From Acidobacteria bacterium UBA2161 (GTDB lineage: Bacteria > Acidobacteriota > Vicinamibacteria > Vicinamibacterales > UBA823), in assembly GCA_002328835.1 (NCBI GenBank), contig DCWN01000017.1, positions 277,518-341,517 on the forward strand: DNA of 64,000 nt, read 5' to 3'. Below the pieces are notes generated by a model that did not search any database, was not told the origin of the DNA, and saw nothing but the letters and a program-made list of their open reading frames with translations. Every line of letters begins with the position of its first letter. Within the stretch, counting starts at the first letter, position 1. Shown one piece after another: positions 25,830 through 35,537 of the stretch. The translations under genes and the position numbers were made by a program.

Positions 25830-26192
25830 CTAGACGGGAGGAGACCGGGCCGGCAGCTGCGACACGACCAGGCGGCCGGAAGCGGAATTGAGCGGGTAGT
25901 GAAGCTGTCCGGCGACGAGGCGATCCGCGCCGATCCGCCTGGACTGTTCGGCGGGCCGGAACGACCGGACCCAGTGGCAGACGTAGCAGTGCTCGTGCGC
26001 ATGCTCGCTCGAGCGCTCGGCAGCGCCTATGCGGTGCGCGTCGGCGTCGTGCTGGACGCCGGCAGGCTGGCAGATCGCACCAACCTCGTGATGCCCGTGG
26101 TCGAGCGCGAGCGCCTCGCCGGCAAGACCCGTCACGAGGATCGTCGCGGCGAGAGCGAGCAGCCAGCGCTGTGCGCGCAACAATCTCAACAT
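25830..26192 (-). CDS. Small exported His/Cys-rich protein, putative zinc binder
   Basis: The 120-residue product has a Sec signal (LLALAATILVTGLAGEALA) and then clusters of metal ligands: LDHGHHE, HDADAHR and the compact EHAHEHCYVCHW. The last motif resembles metal-chelating tails of small proteins that accompany zinc uptake or efflux systems. It ends 98 bp before the TonB receptor on the same strand, so the two are probably co-transcribed. The arrangement mirrors the 19182/19729 pair, with His in place of Met/Cys ligands. A role as periplasmic metal carrier or sensor is inference. Confidence 0.7.
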   Translation of the reverse strand: MLRLLRAQRWLLALAATILVTGLAGEALALDHGHHEVGAICQPAGVQHDADAHRIGAAERSSEHAHEHCYVCHWVRSFRPAEQSRRIGADRLVAGQLHYPLNSASGRLVVSQLPARSPPV

Positions 26193-26482
26193 TGGACCTG
26201 ATCAAACTTATCTCAGCGCCCCGCGCGGGTCAAGACCCACCGGATTCCAGGAGGAACGCCTCCACCGACCCGCTGGCGCGGCTAGCGCATGAGGGCGACG
26301 GTGTCTGGCCGGTCGGGCGAGCCGGGCGTCGAGTCGTCGGGTCCCGCCGGCACCGCGGCGCGGTGGCGCGCCGAAGCGGCGCGCGAACCAGTCGGCGATG
26401 AGCGGATGAAACTGGGACATCGCGGCAGGTAGGATTATCATGCTTGCCAGACTGCTCTTAGTCTACCGCGGTAGCTGACCCG
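26193..26482. other. Divergent 290-bp gap, no gene seen
   Basis: The gap separates the His-rich gene (leftward) from the K+ channel gene (rightward). Apart from the palindrome at 26463-26474 and an AT-richer patch at 26430-26445, which may hold the rightward promoter, I see nothing; the short open frames inside have no coding character. Confidence 0.4.
26463..26474. promoter_or_regulatory. Perfect 12-bp palindrome before the K+ channel start
   Basis: CTACCGCGGTAG is self-complementary and ends eight bases before ATG 26483, overlapping the place of the ribosome site. It could be an operator half or a small hairpin that limits translation. Confidence 0.4.
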
Positions 26483-27484
26483 ATGCCTCGACATACCCTG
26501 CAACCCATCCTGCTCGTGGCCAGCATGTTTGCCGGGGGCACGGTCGGCTATCGCTACATCGAGGGTGCGTCGTGGTGGGACTCGTTCTACATGACGGTGA
26601 TCACCCTGACCACCGTCGGCTACGGCGAAGAGTTTCCGCTCTCCGAGTGGGGCGAGGCGTTCACCGCACTGTTGCTGCTAAGTGGCGTCGGAGTGTTTCT
26701 GTTCGTGCTGACTGAGATCGGCCGAACGGTCCTGGAAGGCGAGTTACAGGAATTCTGGGGACAGAGGCGGAGGTCTCGCATGATCGATCAGATGTCGGGT
26801 CACCAGATCGTCTGCGGCTTCGGGCGGATGGGTCGCGCGGTCGTCGACGAACTGAAGCGCAGTGGGGAACGGATCGTCGTCATCGACCGCGTGCCGGAAC
26901 GCTTCGAGCGGGTCCGCGACGGCGCACTGCCGAGTGTCGTGGGCGACGCGACGGCCGAAGCCACGCTGATTCAGGCGGGCATCGGTCGCGCCCGCGGCAT
27001 GGTCGCCTGTCTCAAGGACGATGCCCAGAACGTCTATGCGGTGCTCACGGCCCGCGCGATCAACCCGGACCTCTTCATCGTGGCGCGTGCGACCGAGGAC
27101 GAGGCCGAGGAGCGGGTACGTCAGGCCGGTGCCGACCGCGCCGTGAACCCCTACCAGATCAGCGGTCTGCGACTTGCCCACTTGCTGGTGAAACCGACGA
27201 TCGTCGGCTTCTTCGACGCATCGCTGGGACGCAGTGGTGAGGAGCTGCTGCTGGAGGAGCGGGCCCTGACACCGGCGCATCCGCTGGCCGGCAAGAGCCT
27301 GGCCGAGGCGGACCTGCGAGGGCGGTACGGCCTCGGCGTGGTCGCCATCCAGCGCGGTGAAGAGTTCATCGTCGATCCGCCGGTCGAGACGAGCTTCGAA
27401 CGCGGGGACGTGATCGTGTTGCTGGGCACGCGCGAGCAGATGGCTCGGCTCGATGCCGGAACTCCGGAGGCGGCTGATGCCTAG
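26483..27484 (+). CDS. Two-helix potassium channel with RCK (TrkA) domain
   Basis: The 333-residue protein has the MthK-like layout: TM1 (about 5-25), pore helix and selectivity filter TVGYGE (44-49), TM2 (about 56-78). An RCK-N Rossmann domain begins at QIVCGFGRMGRAV (about 108-120) and an RCK-C domain fills the last ~90 residues (HPLAGKSLAEADLRGRYG). TVGYG marks K+ selectivity; the GFGRMG loop would bind a nucleotide or ion ligand that gates the pore. It sits in the inner membrane. Its stop overlaps the next gene by 8 bp (ATGCCTAG), so the exported TenA is translationally coupled to it. Confidence 0.88.
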   Translation: MPRHTLQPILLVASMFAGGTVGYRYIEGASWWDSFYMTVITLTTVGYGEEFPLSEWGEAFTALLLLSGVGVFLFVLTEIGRTVLEGELQEFWGQRRRSRMIDQMSGHQIVCGFGRMGRAVVDELKRSGERIVVIDRVPERFERVRDGALPSVVGDATAEATLIQAGIGRARGMVACLKDDAQNVYAVLTARAINPDLFIVARATEDEAEERVRQAGADRAVNPYQISGLRLAHLLVKPTIVGFFDASLGRSGEELLLEERALTPAHPLAGKSLAEADLRGRYGLGVVAIQRGEEFIVDPPVETSFERGDVIVLLGTREQMARLDAGTPEAADA

Positions 27485-28229
27485 ACGTGGTCTGATTGGC
27501 GCCGTCGTGACAACTGCTACCGTCGCCGCCCTCACGCTCGCCCTGGCGGCACCGGTCACCGGCCAGACGTTCGCCGACGAACTCTGGGACGCCAACCGCG
27601 ACGTGTACGATGCGATTCTGGAACACCCGTTTCTCCGTGGCATGCAGGACGGATCGCTGCCGCTCGACACCTTCACGTTCTACATCGTGCAGGACGCCCG
27701 CTACCTGGGCGTGTTCGCGGAGGCCCTGAAGGCGGCGGCGACCAAGGCGCCGGATCCCGCGTGGGCTCGACAGCTGAGCGCGGATGCCCAGAGCAGCCTG
27801 GCGGAGGAACGCCGTCTGCATGAGCAAGTGTTCTCGACCCACGGCATGAGCGACGTGGAGGCCGCGTCGATCGCATCGGCGCCGAGCGCCGTCGCGTACG
27901 CCAACCACCTGCTCGCGACCGCCCACACCGGGTCGTTCGAGGAGGCGATCGCCGCGCTGCTGCCCTGCTACTGGATCTACTGGGAGGTCGGGAAGTCCCT
28001 CCAGGCGGAAGGCTCGCCCAACGCGACGTATCAGGCCTGGATCGACGCGTACGTGTCGCCCGACTACGCCGAGGCGGTTCGCGCGATCGTCGACATGGTC
28101 AATGCGACATCGGGGGGAGCCGACGTCGAGACGCGCGAGCGGATGCACGAGCGATTCCGCCGCAGCAGCCGCTACGAGTGGATGTTCTGGGATGCCGCGT
28201 ACCAGCGGCAGACCTGGCCGCCCGAGTAG
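27477..28229 (+). CDS. Exported TenA/thiaminase-II family protein
   Basis: Start ATG 27477 overlaps the K+ channel stop. The 250-residue product begins with a clear Sec signal (LIGAVVTTATVAALTLALAAPVTGQ), which is abnormal, since TenA is normally cytosolic. After removing about 30 residues the catalytic set matches B. subtilis TenA: Asp in YIVQDARYL (D73), the nucleophile Cys in LLPCYWIYWE (C164) and Glu in SRYEWMFWD (E234). It should cleave the pyrimidine from thiamin or its breakdown products (aminopyrimidine salvage), but in the periplasm. Coupling to a K+ channel has no obvious rationale. Confidence 0.83.
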   Translation: MPRRGLIGAVVTTATVAALTLALAAPVTGQTFADELWDANRDVYDAILEHPFLRGMQDGSLPLDTFTFYIVQDARYLGVFAEALKAAATKAPDPAWARQLSADAQSSLAEERRLHEQVFSTHGMSDVEAASIASAPSAVAYANHLLATAHTGSFEEAIAALLPCYWIYWEVGKSLQAEGSPNATYQAWIDAYVSPDYAEAVRAIVDMVNATSGGADVETRERMHERFRRSSRYEWMFWDAAYQRQTWPPE

Positions 28230-28244
28230 GCGCGGGGCCGGCGA

Positions 28245-31130
28245 CTAGCCCGCCTGGCGCGAGGGCCGGGCCGAACTCTTCCGGTGCAAGAAGAATCGAT
28301 CGCAGGCGTCCTTGAATCGGGCGGCCAGGCGCTTCCCCTCGTCGCCGTGCAGCGGCGTCAACCGTTTCCAGTCGGCCTGGGCTCGCTTGACCTCGTCGGC
28401 CTGCGCCCGACGCGCCGCCGCGGGATCGACCTTGGCGCCCATCGTGTTGGCCGCCAGCGTCTCGCGCCACCGCTGGGCGAGTAGTTCAGACGGCGACAGA
28501 TCGCCCGCGCTCCCCTGCTCGGTCGCGGCCAGCAGCTTCTCGACCCGCTCGCACAACTGCTCCATCCGCCGTCGACTCTTCTGCGGATCGAGGTCGGTTC
28601 CCCCGAACGCCTCGGGGAACACCGCCACGAGCTTACCCACCGCGTCGTGGAATCTGAAGCCGAGGCTCTGGGCCCGCCGATGGGCAAGACCACCGGCCTG
28701 TTGCCATCGTTTGCGAACGTCCTTCACCAGATCGGCCAGCCCGTCCGGCGGCGCCGGCGGCGGGTCGGTCTCCGCGGTCGGCAACAGCGCCTCCAACTCG
28801 GCGCACATCGCCTCACGCTCCGCGATCTTGTCGGCCTGCGCCGCCTCCTCCTGCTCGACGAGCTTCTCCGACACCTTCCCGCAGGCGGTCCGGAATCGCT
28901 GCCAGATCGCGTCGGACTTGCTGCGCTTTACCGGGCCGACCTTGCGCCACTCCGCCTGCAATTGCTTCACGGCCGCGATGGCCTTGGCATCCGGCGCGTC
29001 CGCGAGCGCCTCGGCCTGCTGGCACAGTGCCTCCTTCTTCGCGAGGTTCTCCGCCCAGACCTGTTTCCGTTGCGTGAAGTCGGCCTTCCGCCGCTCGAAG
29101 AACTGGTCGCAGGCCCCGCGGAACCGGGTCCAGATCGCCTTGGACTGTTTCCGGGGCACGGCCCCGATCGACTTCCACTCGGCCTGCAGCGCGACGATGC
29201 GGCTGGCGGTCTTCACCCAATCCGTCGAGGTCGCCAGCGCCTCGACCTGCTCGCAGAGTGCGGTCTTCTTCTTCAGATGGGCTCTTCTGGCCTCGGCCTG
29301 CTCGGCAAAGAAGTCGGCACAGCGTGCGTACGCCGCGTCGTGCGCGGTCTTGAACCGCTGCCAGAGTTCACCGGCACGCTCACGCGGGACGGTCGCGGCG
29401 GTCTTCCACTGGGCGACCGCCTCACGCAGGCGTTTCGCCACCTCCGCCAGGTCGTCGATCCCGGCCAGCGCCTCGACGCGTTGGCACAACTCCTCTTGCA
29501 CGTTGAGGTTTGCCCACCGCTGCCACGAGTCGATCTCACGAAGTTCGTGAAGCTTCGGGTAGAGCGCTTCCTGCAGCGCCTTCAAGCGCACCTCGAGTGC
29601 CGTCCGATCCTGCTTCGTCGGCAACGGCGGTGGATGATCGATCGCAGCACGCACGTCGCGATAGCCGCGTTCGGCGTGCTTCAGCGTCATCGCGTCGGAG
29701 GCCACCAGCGCCTCAAGCTGATCGCATCGCTGGGTCAGGCGGGACAGGTTGGCGCGCCGCCGCTGGGTGTCGGTCGCGCGGGCCGCGTCCTTGACGGACT
29801 TGAGCGCGCCGTCGATCGCGCGGGCGCGCGCGCGCAACTCGTCGGTCCAGGACCCGTCGAGCGTCGGCCACGCCTTCTTCACCGACCGCCACGTTGAGGA
29901 AACCTCGTCGAGCGCACCCGCCGAGACCTTGGCCTCGAGCGGCGCGAGGTCCACGGCCACGCGTTCACGCCAGGTGAGGATCTCGCTGAGTTGGTCGTGG
30001 CGGCGCATCGCAGCGGTGCAACCGTCGTCGAACCGTCGCGCGAGCGCCGCGGCCTCGTCGGCCTGGAGCGCCGTCGGTGCGGTCAAGGCGGACCATTCGG
30101 CTTTCGCCGCCTCGACGTCCTTCGGCGCCTGCTCGCCCTCGATACGCTCCACGCGCTCGCACAGCGCGACTCGCGGCGCCGCCTCGGCGGCGTGCGCCTC
30201 CTTGCGGCGCGCCTGCTCCGCCAGCGCTCGATGGTGGGCCTCGAGCCCGCTCCTCAACACGTCGACGGCTGCTGTAAAACGCTCACCGAAGGGGCTCTCC
30301 GACGGCACCGGCGCCTCGATACCAGCCCAGGCGCTCTCCGCCTCGCGCAGTCCGTCGGTGACCGCCGACCAATCCTGGGACCCGACCAGCGATTCCACCC
30401 GGGCGCAGAGTGCCTCGCGCTCGGCCTCGATGTCGAGATCGCTGCCAGCCGCCGCGTCGCGCTCCTGTAGCACGGTCCTGGCGCGCCGCGCAGCAACCTT
30501 GCTGCGCGCCCGCGCGGCGATAGCCTCGAGACCCGCCGTGGCCGTCGCATCCGACGGCGGCGCGCCCGCCACCTGGCCGATCGCCGCGAGGGTGACATCC
30601 TTGTGATCGCTCTTGATCGCCACCGCCACGAACTCGTCGACCTCGGTATCTGCGATTCGCGCGAGCGCCGCGAGACGCACACTGCCGTGCACCGCGCGAC
30701 GCGCCACGGCTCCGAGCGCCTTCGTTTCGTTCACTCGCGCAAGCGCCGCGTGGGCAATCGACTCGTGCGCCGCAGCGCGCGCGACATCCGAGAGATCGCG
30801 GGGGTCGTCCAGTGCGCCGAGCGCGGCGGTGCCGCCCTCGAGGTCGTCCGCCGAGGTCGCCAACTCGAGAAGGATGGCAACCGCCGTGGCGCGCACGGAC
30901 TCATCGGCGTCGTCGCGTATCACTCGCGCGAGCTGTGCCGGATCGGTCAGTCGTTCAGCCGCCGCCTGACGCACCCGCGCGTCGGCATCGGTCGCGACGA
31001 TCTGGGCGAGAATGTCGTCGGCGTCCTCAACCGTGTCATCCACGCCGAGCTGATGCACGGCGGCCAGCCGGACACCCGGGTCGTCGTCCTTCCACTCTGG
31101 TTGAGGCCGCAGCTTGTCGAGGATGCTCAT
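28245..31130 (-). CDS. DUF349 repeat protein with N-terminal HEAT-like region
   Basis: This 961-residue soluble protein opens with about 200 residues of HEAT-like helical repeats (VRLAAVHQL, ARVRQAAAERL, VRATAVAILLEL). About seven DUF349 modules follow, each with the signature W-x-x-V/I-G-x-V-P/K...IWxRFRxACDxFFERR spaced some 75 residues apart. It is rich in Ala, Lys and Glu and almost certainly all-helical, partly coiled coil. DUF349 proteins are widespread in bacteria, without an agreed function. The gene converges on TenA, with 15 bp between them. Confidence 0.85.
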   Translation of the reverse strand: MSILDKLRPQPEWKDDDPGVRLAAVHQLGVDDTVEDADDILAQIVATDADARVRQAAAERLTDPAQLARVIRDDADESVRATAVAILLELATSADDLEGGTAALGALDDPRDLSDVARAAAHESIAHAALARVNETKALGAVARRAVHGSVRLAALARIADTEVDEFVAVAIKSDHKDVTLAAIGQVAGAPPSDATATAGLEAIAARARSKVAARRARTVLQERDAAAGSDLDIEAEREALCARVESLVGSQDWSAVTDGLREAESAWAGIEAPVPSESPFGERFTAAVDVLRSGLEAHHRALAEQARRKEAHAAEAAPRVALCERVERIEGEQAPKDVEAAKAEWSALTAPTALQADEAAALARRFDDGCTAAMRRHDQLSEILTWRERVAVDLAPLEAKVSAGALDEVSSTWRSVKKAWPTLDGSWTDELRARARAIDGALKSVKDAARATDTQRRRANLSRLTQRCDQLEALVASDAMTLKHAERGYRDVRAAIDHPPPLPTKQDRTALEVRLKALQEALYPKLHELREIDSWQRWANLNVQEELCQRVEALAGIDDLAEVAKRLREAVAQWKTAATVPRERAGELWQRFKTAHDAAYARCADFFAEQAEARRAHLKKKTALCEQVEALATSTDWVKTASRIVALQAEWKSIGAVPRKQSKAIWTRFRGACDQFFERRKADFTQRKQVWAENLAKKEALCQQAEALADAPDAKAIAAVKQLQAEWRKVGPVKRSKSDAIWQRFRTACGKVSEKLVEQEEAAQADKIAEREAMCAELEALLPTAETDPPPAPPDGLADLVKDVRKRWQQAGGLAHRRAQSLGFRFHDAVGKLVAVFPEAFGGTDLDPQKSRRRMEQLCERVEKLLAATEQGSAGDLSPSELLAQRWRETLAANTMGAKVDPAAARRAQADEVKRAQADWKRLTPLHGDEGKRLAARFKDACDRFFLHRKSSARPSRQAG

Positions 31131-31410
31131 CGAGTTCGCGCCAGCGTCCGACTGACGCCTGTCCGTAGTCTAAAAAACAGCGGCGAACCGGCGCTACCGG
31201 GCCGGCTGCCACCATCCGCTGGACAGGTCAGCGAGGAATTATGCATACTCGGGACCGGGCTCTTGGAGCTGTCGATCGGCTCAAAACCTGCGGTTTCCTT
31301 CGCGTTGAGGAGATCAGGAGTTATTCGGATCCTGATTTTCGGATCGCGATCCTGAATTCTGAATCTCATCGTCGAGTCGTGTTCATCCTGTCATAGCCAA
31401 GGAGTCACTC
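31131..31410. promoter_or_regulatory. Divergent 280-bp gap with AT-rich, repeat-bearing regulatory patch
   Basis: The right half (31315-31390) is the most AT-rich patch nearby. It holds a perfect 12-bp palindrome GGATCGCGATCC (31341-31352) and GATCCTGA twice 20 bp apart (31328 and 31348), about 60-80 bp before the cyclophilin ATG. This spacing, two helical turns, suits an operator. AAGGAG precedes ATG 31411. No gene is seen. Confidence 0.4.
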
Positions 31411-31980
31411 ATGCCCCTGCGCGTCGCTGTCGGAATTGCCTGCCTCGCCGTCCTGCTCGCCGCCACTCCCGCGTCGGCCCAGAATCCGGTCGTCGTCATC
31501 GAAACCAGTGTCGGCAACATCACCGCCGAGCTTTATCAGGACGAGGCGCCGCTCAGCGTCGAGAACTTCTTGGCCTACGTGGATGCCGGGTTCTACGAGG
31601 GGACGGTCTTCCACCGCGTCATCAAGGGCTTCATGGTTCAGGGCGGCGGCATGACCCAGGAGATGGTTCGGAAGGACACGAATCCGCCGGTCAAGAACGA
31701 GGCCGACAACGGACTCGGCAACGAGCGCGGTACGTTGGCCATGGCACGCACTGGAGCGGTCGACAGCGCGACGGCGCAGTTCTTCATCAACACGGTGAAC
31801 AACCGCGCCCTCAATCATCGCAGCACCGAACAGGCCGCGTACGGCTACGCCGTCTTCGGCAAGGTCATCGATGGCATGGCTGTCGTCGATCAGATCGAGA
31901 ACACGGAGACCGGCACGAGCGGACCGTTCCGCGACGTGCCCTCGACGCCGATTCTCATCACCGGCGTCACACGTCAGTAG
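31411..31980 (+). CDS. Exported cyclophilin-type peptidyl-prolyl isomerase
   Basis: The 189-residue product has a signal peptide (IACLAVLLAATPASAQ) and a compact bacterial cyclophilin domain. The catalytic pair is present in VFHRVIKGFMVQGGG (Arg69), and the substrate-binding block reads TAQFFINTVNN. It accelerates proline isomerisation during folding of periplasmic and outer-membrane proteins. Length and motifs are normal for the PpiA group. A strong ribosome site (AAGGAG) precedes the start. Confidence 0.9.
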   Translation: MPLRVAVGIACLAVLLAATPASAQNPVVVIETSVGNITAELYQDEAPLSVENFLAYVDAGFYEGTVFHRVIKGFMVQGGGMTQEMVRKDTNPPVKNEADNGLGNERGTLAMARTGAVDSATAQFFINTVNNRALNHRSTEQAAYGYAVFGKVIDGMAVVDQIENTETGTSGPFRDVPSTPILITGVTRQ

Positions 31981-32071
31981 CGCTGCACCGGAGCGCTGCG
32001 CCACGCGGCGTCCCGGGTCTCTCGCACCCCGCCTCCGGGCACTGGTCACCCAATCTGGACGAGTCGTCCGC

Positions 32072-32725
32072 TTGACACACGCGCCTCGCCTCCCGGCCGC
32101 CTTCGACGCGCTCGAGACTCGCGTGCACGATGCGCTCGGCGAGCCTCTGCCCGGCGGCCCCGCCCATCTCGGCATGGCGCCGCGGCCGCGACGGCCGCTG
32201 CACGCCGATGAAGGCCAGCTGCGCAAGGCCGCGGGCCTGCTGCTGATCTATCCGGTCGACGGCCGCCCCACGATCCTCCTGACCGAGCGGGCCGGGACGC
32301 TCTCCCGGCACGGCGGGCAGGTCTCGCTGCCGGGCGGCATCCTCGAAGCCTCCGAAACGATCGAGGAGGCCGCGTTGCGCGAGGCGTTCGAGGAATGCGG
32401 CGTCCGGCCAGACGCCGTGCGCGTCCTGGGCGGGCTCACACCGATCCAGATTCCGGTCAGCCGCTTCCTGCTTTCTCCGATCGTCGGCGCCGCATCGACG
32501 CGGCCCACGCTCCGCCTCGACCCTGGCGAGGTCGCGCGCGCCATCGAGGCGCCCCTCGACGCGTTGATGGACCCGGACTGCCTGGGTCGCCAGCGCCAGA
32601 CCCGCGACGGCGTCGACATCGACGCCCCCTACTTTGATCTCGACGGCACGCGGGTGTGGGGCGCCACGGCGATGATCCTGTCGGAGTTCCTCCACCTGCT
32701 CGGCTACGCGCCCGACCCCTGGTAA
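32072..32725 (+). CDS. NUDIX hydrolase, probable CoA pyrophosphatase
   Basis: The frame is open from 31871, but that part overlaps the cyclophilin gene. TTG 32072 gives 217 residues and restores the N-terminal helix (LPAAFDALETRVHDAL) usual for this group; ATG 32174 is the other choice. The NUDIX box is complete, GGILEASETIEEAALREAFEECGV in outline, preceded by LLTERAGTLSRHGGQVSLPGG, the latter typical of CoA diphosphohydrolases (NudL). It would split CoA or CoA esters into phosphopantetheine and 3',5'-ADP. It follows the cyclophilin by 91 bp and may be co-transcribed. Confidence 0.8.
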   Translation: MTHAPRLPAAFDALETRVHDALGEPLPGGPAHLGMAPRPRRPLHADEGQLRKAAGLLLIYPVDGRPTILLTERAGTLSRHGGQVSLPGGILEASETIEEAALREAFEECGVRPDAVRVLGGLTPIQIPVSRFLLSPIVGAASTRPTLRLDPGEVARAIEAPLDALMDPDCLGRQRQTRDGVDIDAPYFDLDGTRVWGATAMILSEFLHLLGYAPDPW

Positions 32726-32963
32726 GAGTGGGGCTGCGCCCCACGCCCCCGCACGCTGTGCGTGCCGTGACTCTTCTCGGAGGCGGACGCGGACACCCCA
32801 CCTGCGGGCAGGACTGCACACTATTGCTCGCTCCGGAACGTCCGAGAATACAGATGAGGATACGCCGGCCCGTCTAACGGCGACTGCCCGGGGATGCTCA
32901 CCGCGGGCTGCTCGCCACCCGCTCACAGACGACTGCGCACCGGCGGAACGGAGGCACTCGCAC
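32726..32963. other. Intergenic gap before the topoisomerase A gene, hairpin only
   Basis: No gene is seen. A TTGCTC (32825-32830), 17-bp spacer and AATACA could be a weak sigma-70 promoter for the topoisomerase pair; the match is poor and I would not rely on it. Confidence 0.3.
32728..32744 (+). terminator. GTGGGGC/GCCCCAC hairpin after the NUDIX gene
   Basis: A perfect 7-bp stem with a TGC loop starts three bases after the stop and is followed by GCCCCC rather than T's. It resembles the terminal hairpin of family A elements, but the rest of that repeat is absent here. Confidence 0.4.
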
Positions 32964-35387
<2,424 letters not shown>

Positions 35388-35435
35388 ACGAAGAGTCTTG
35401 GCCGATGAAGCGTAACCGGTTGAGTCGAGTGTGTC

Positions 35436-35532
35436 AGGCCGCGCACGGCGCGGCCCGCGTGCGCGGAGCGGGGCGTTCAGGGGCCCCCGCGCAGCGCCCG
35501 CGTGGGGCTTGGGGCGCAAGGCGCCCCATCTA
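35436..35532. repeat. Dispersed element family A, copy A3, between parC and parE
   Basis: It begins with a GGCCGCGCACGGCGCGGCC hairpin and ends with GTGGGGCTTGGGGCGCAAGG followed by CGCCCCATCTA. The terminal hairpin is GGGGCGC-AAG-GCGCCCC. It occupies most of the 150-bp gap between the two topoisomerase genes and ends five bases before the ATG of the second, where a ribosome site would be expected. Confidence 0.85.
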
Positions 35533-35537
35533 ATCAA

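Noticed and set aside
26171..26401. Short plus-strand frame in the gap before the K+ channel
   Set aside because: No ribosome site, overlaps the start of the His-rich gene antisense, and composition is Arg/Gly-rich noise.
32728..32744. A sixth copy of family A after the NUDIX gene
   Set aside because: Only the GTGGGGC/GCCCCAC hairpin is shared; the left hairpin and the CTA end are missing.
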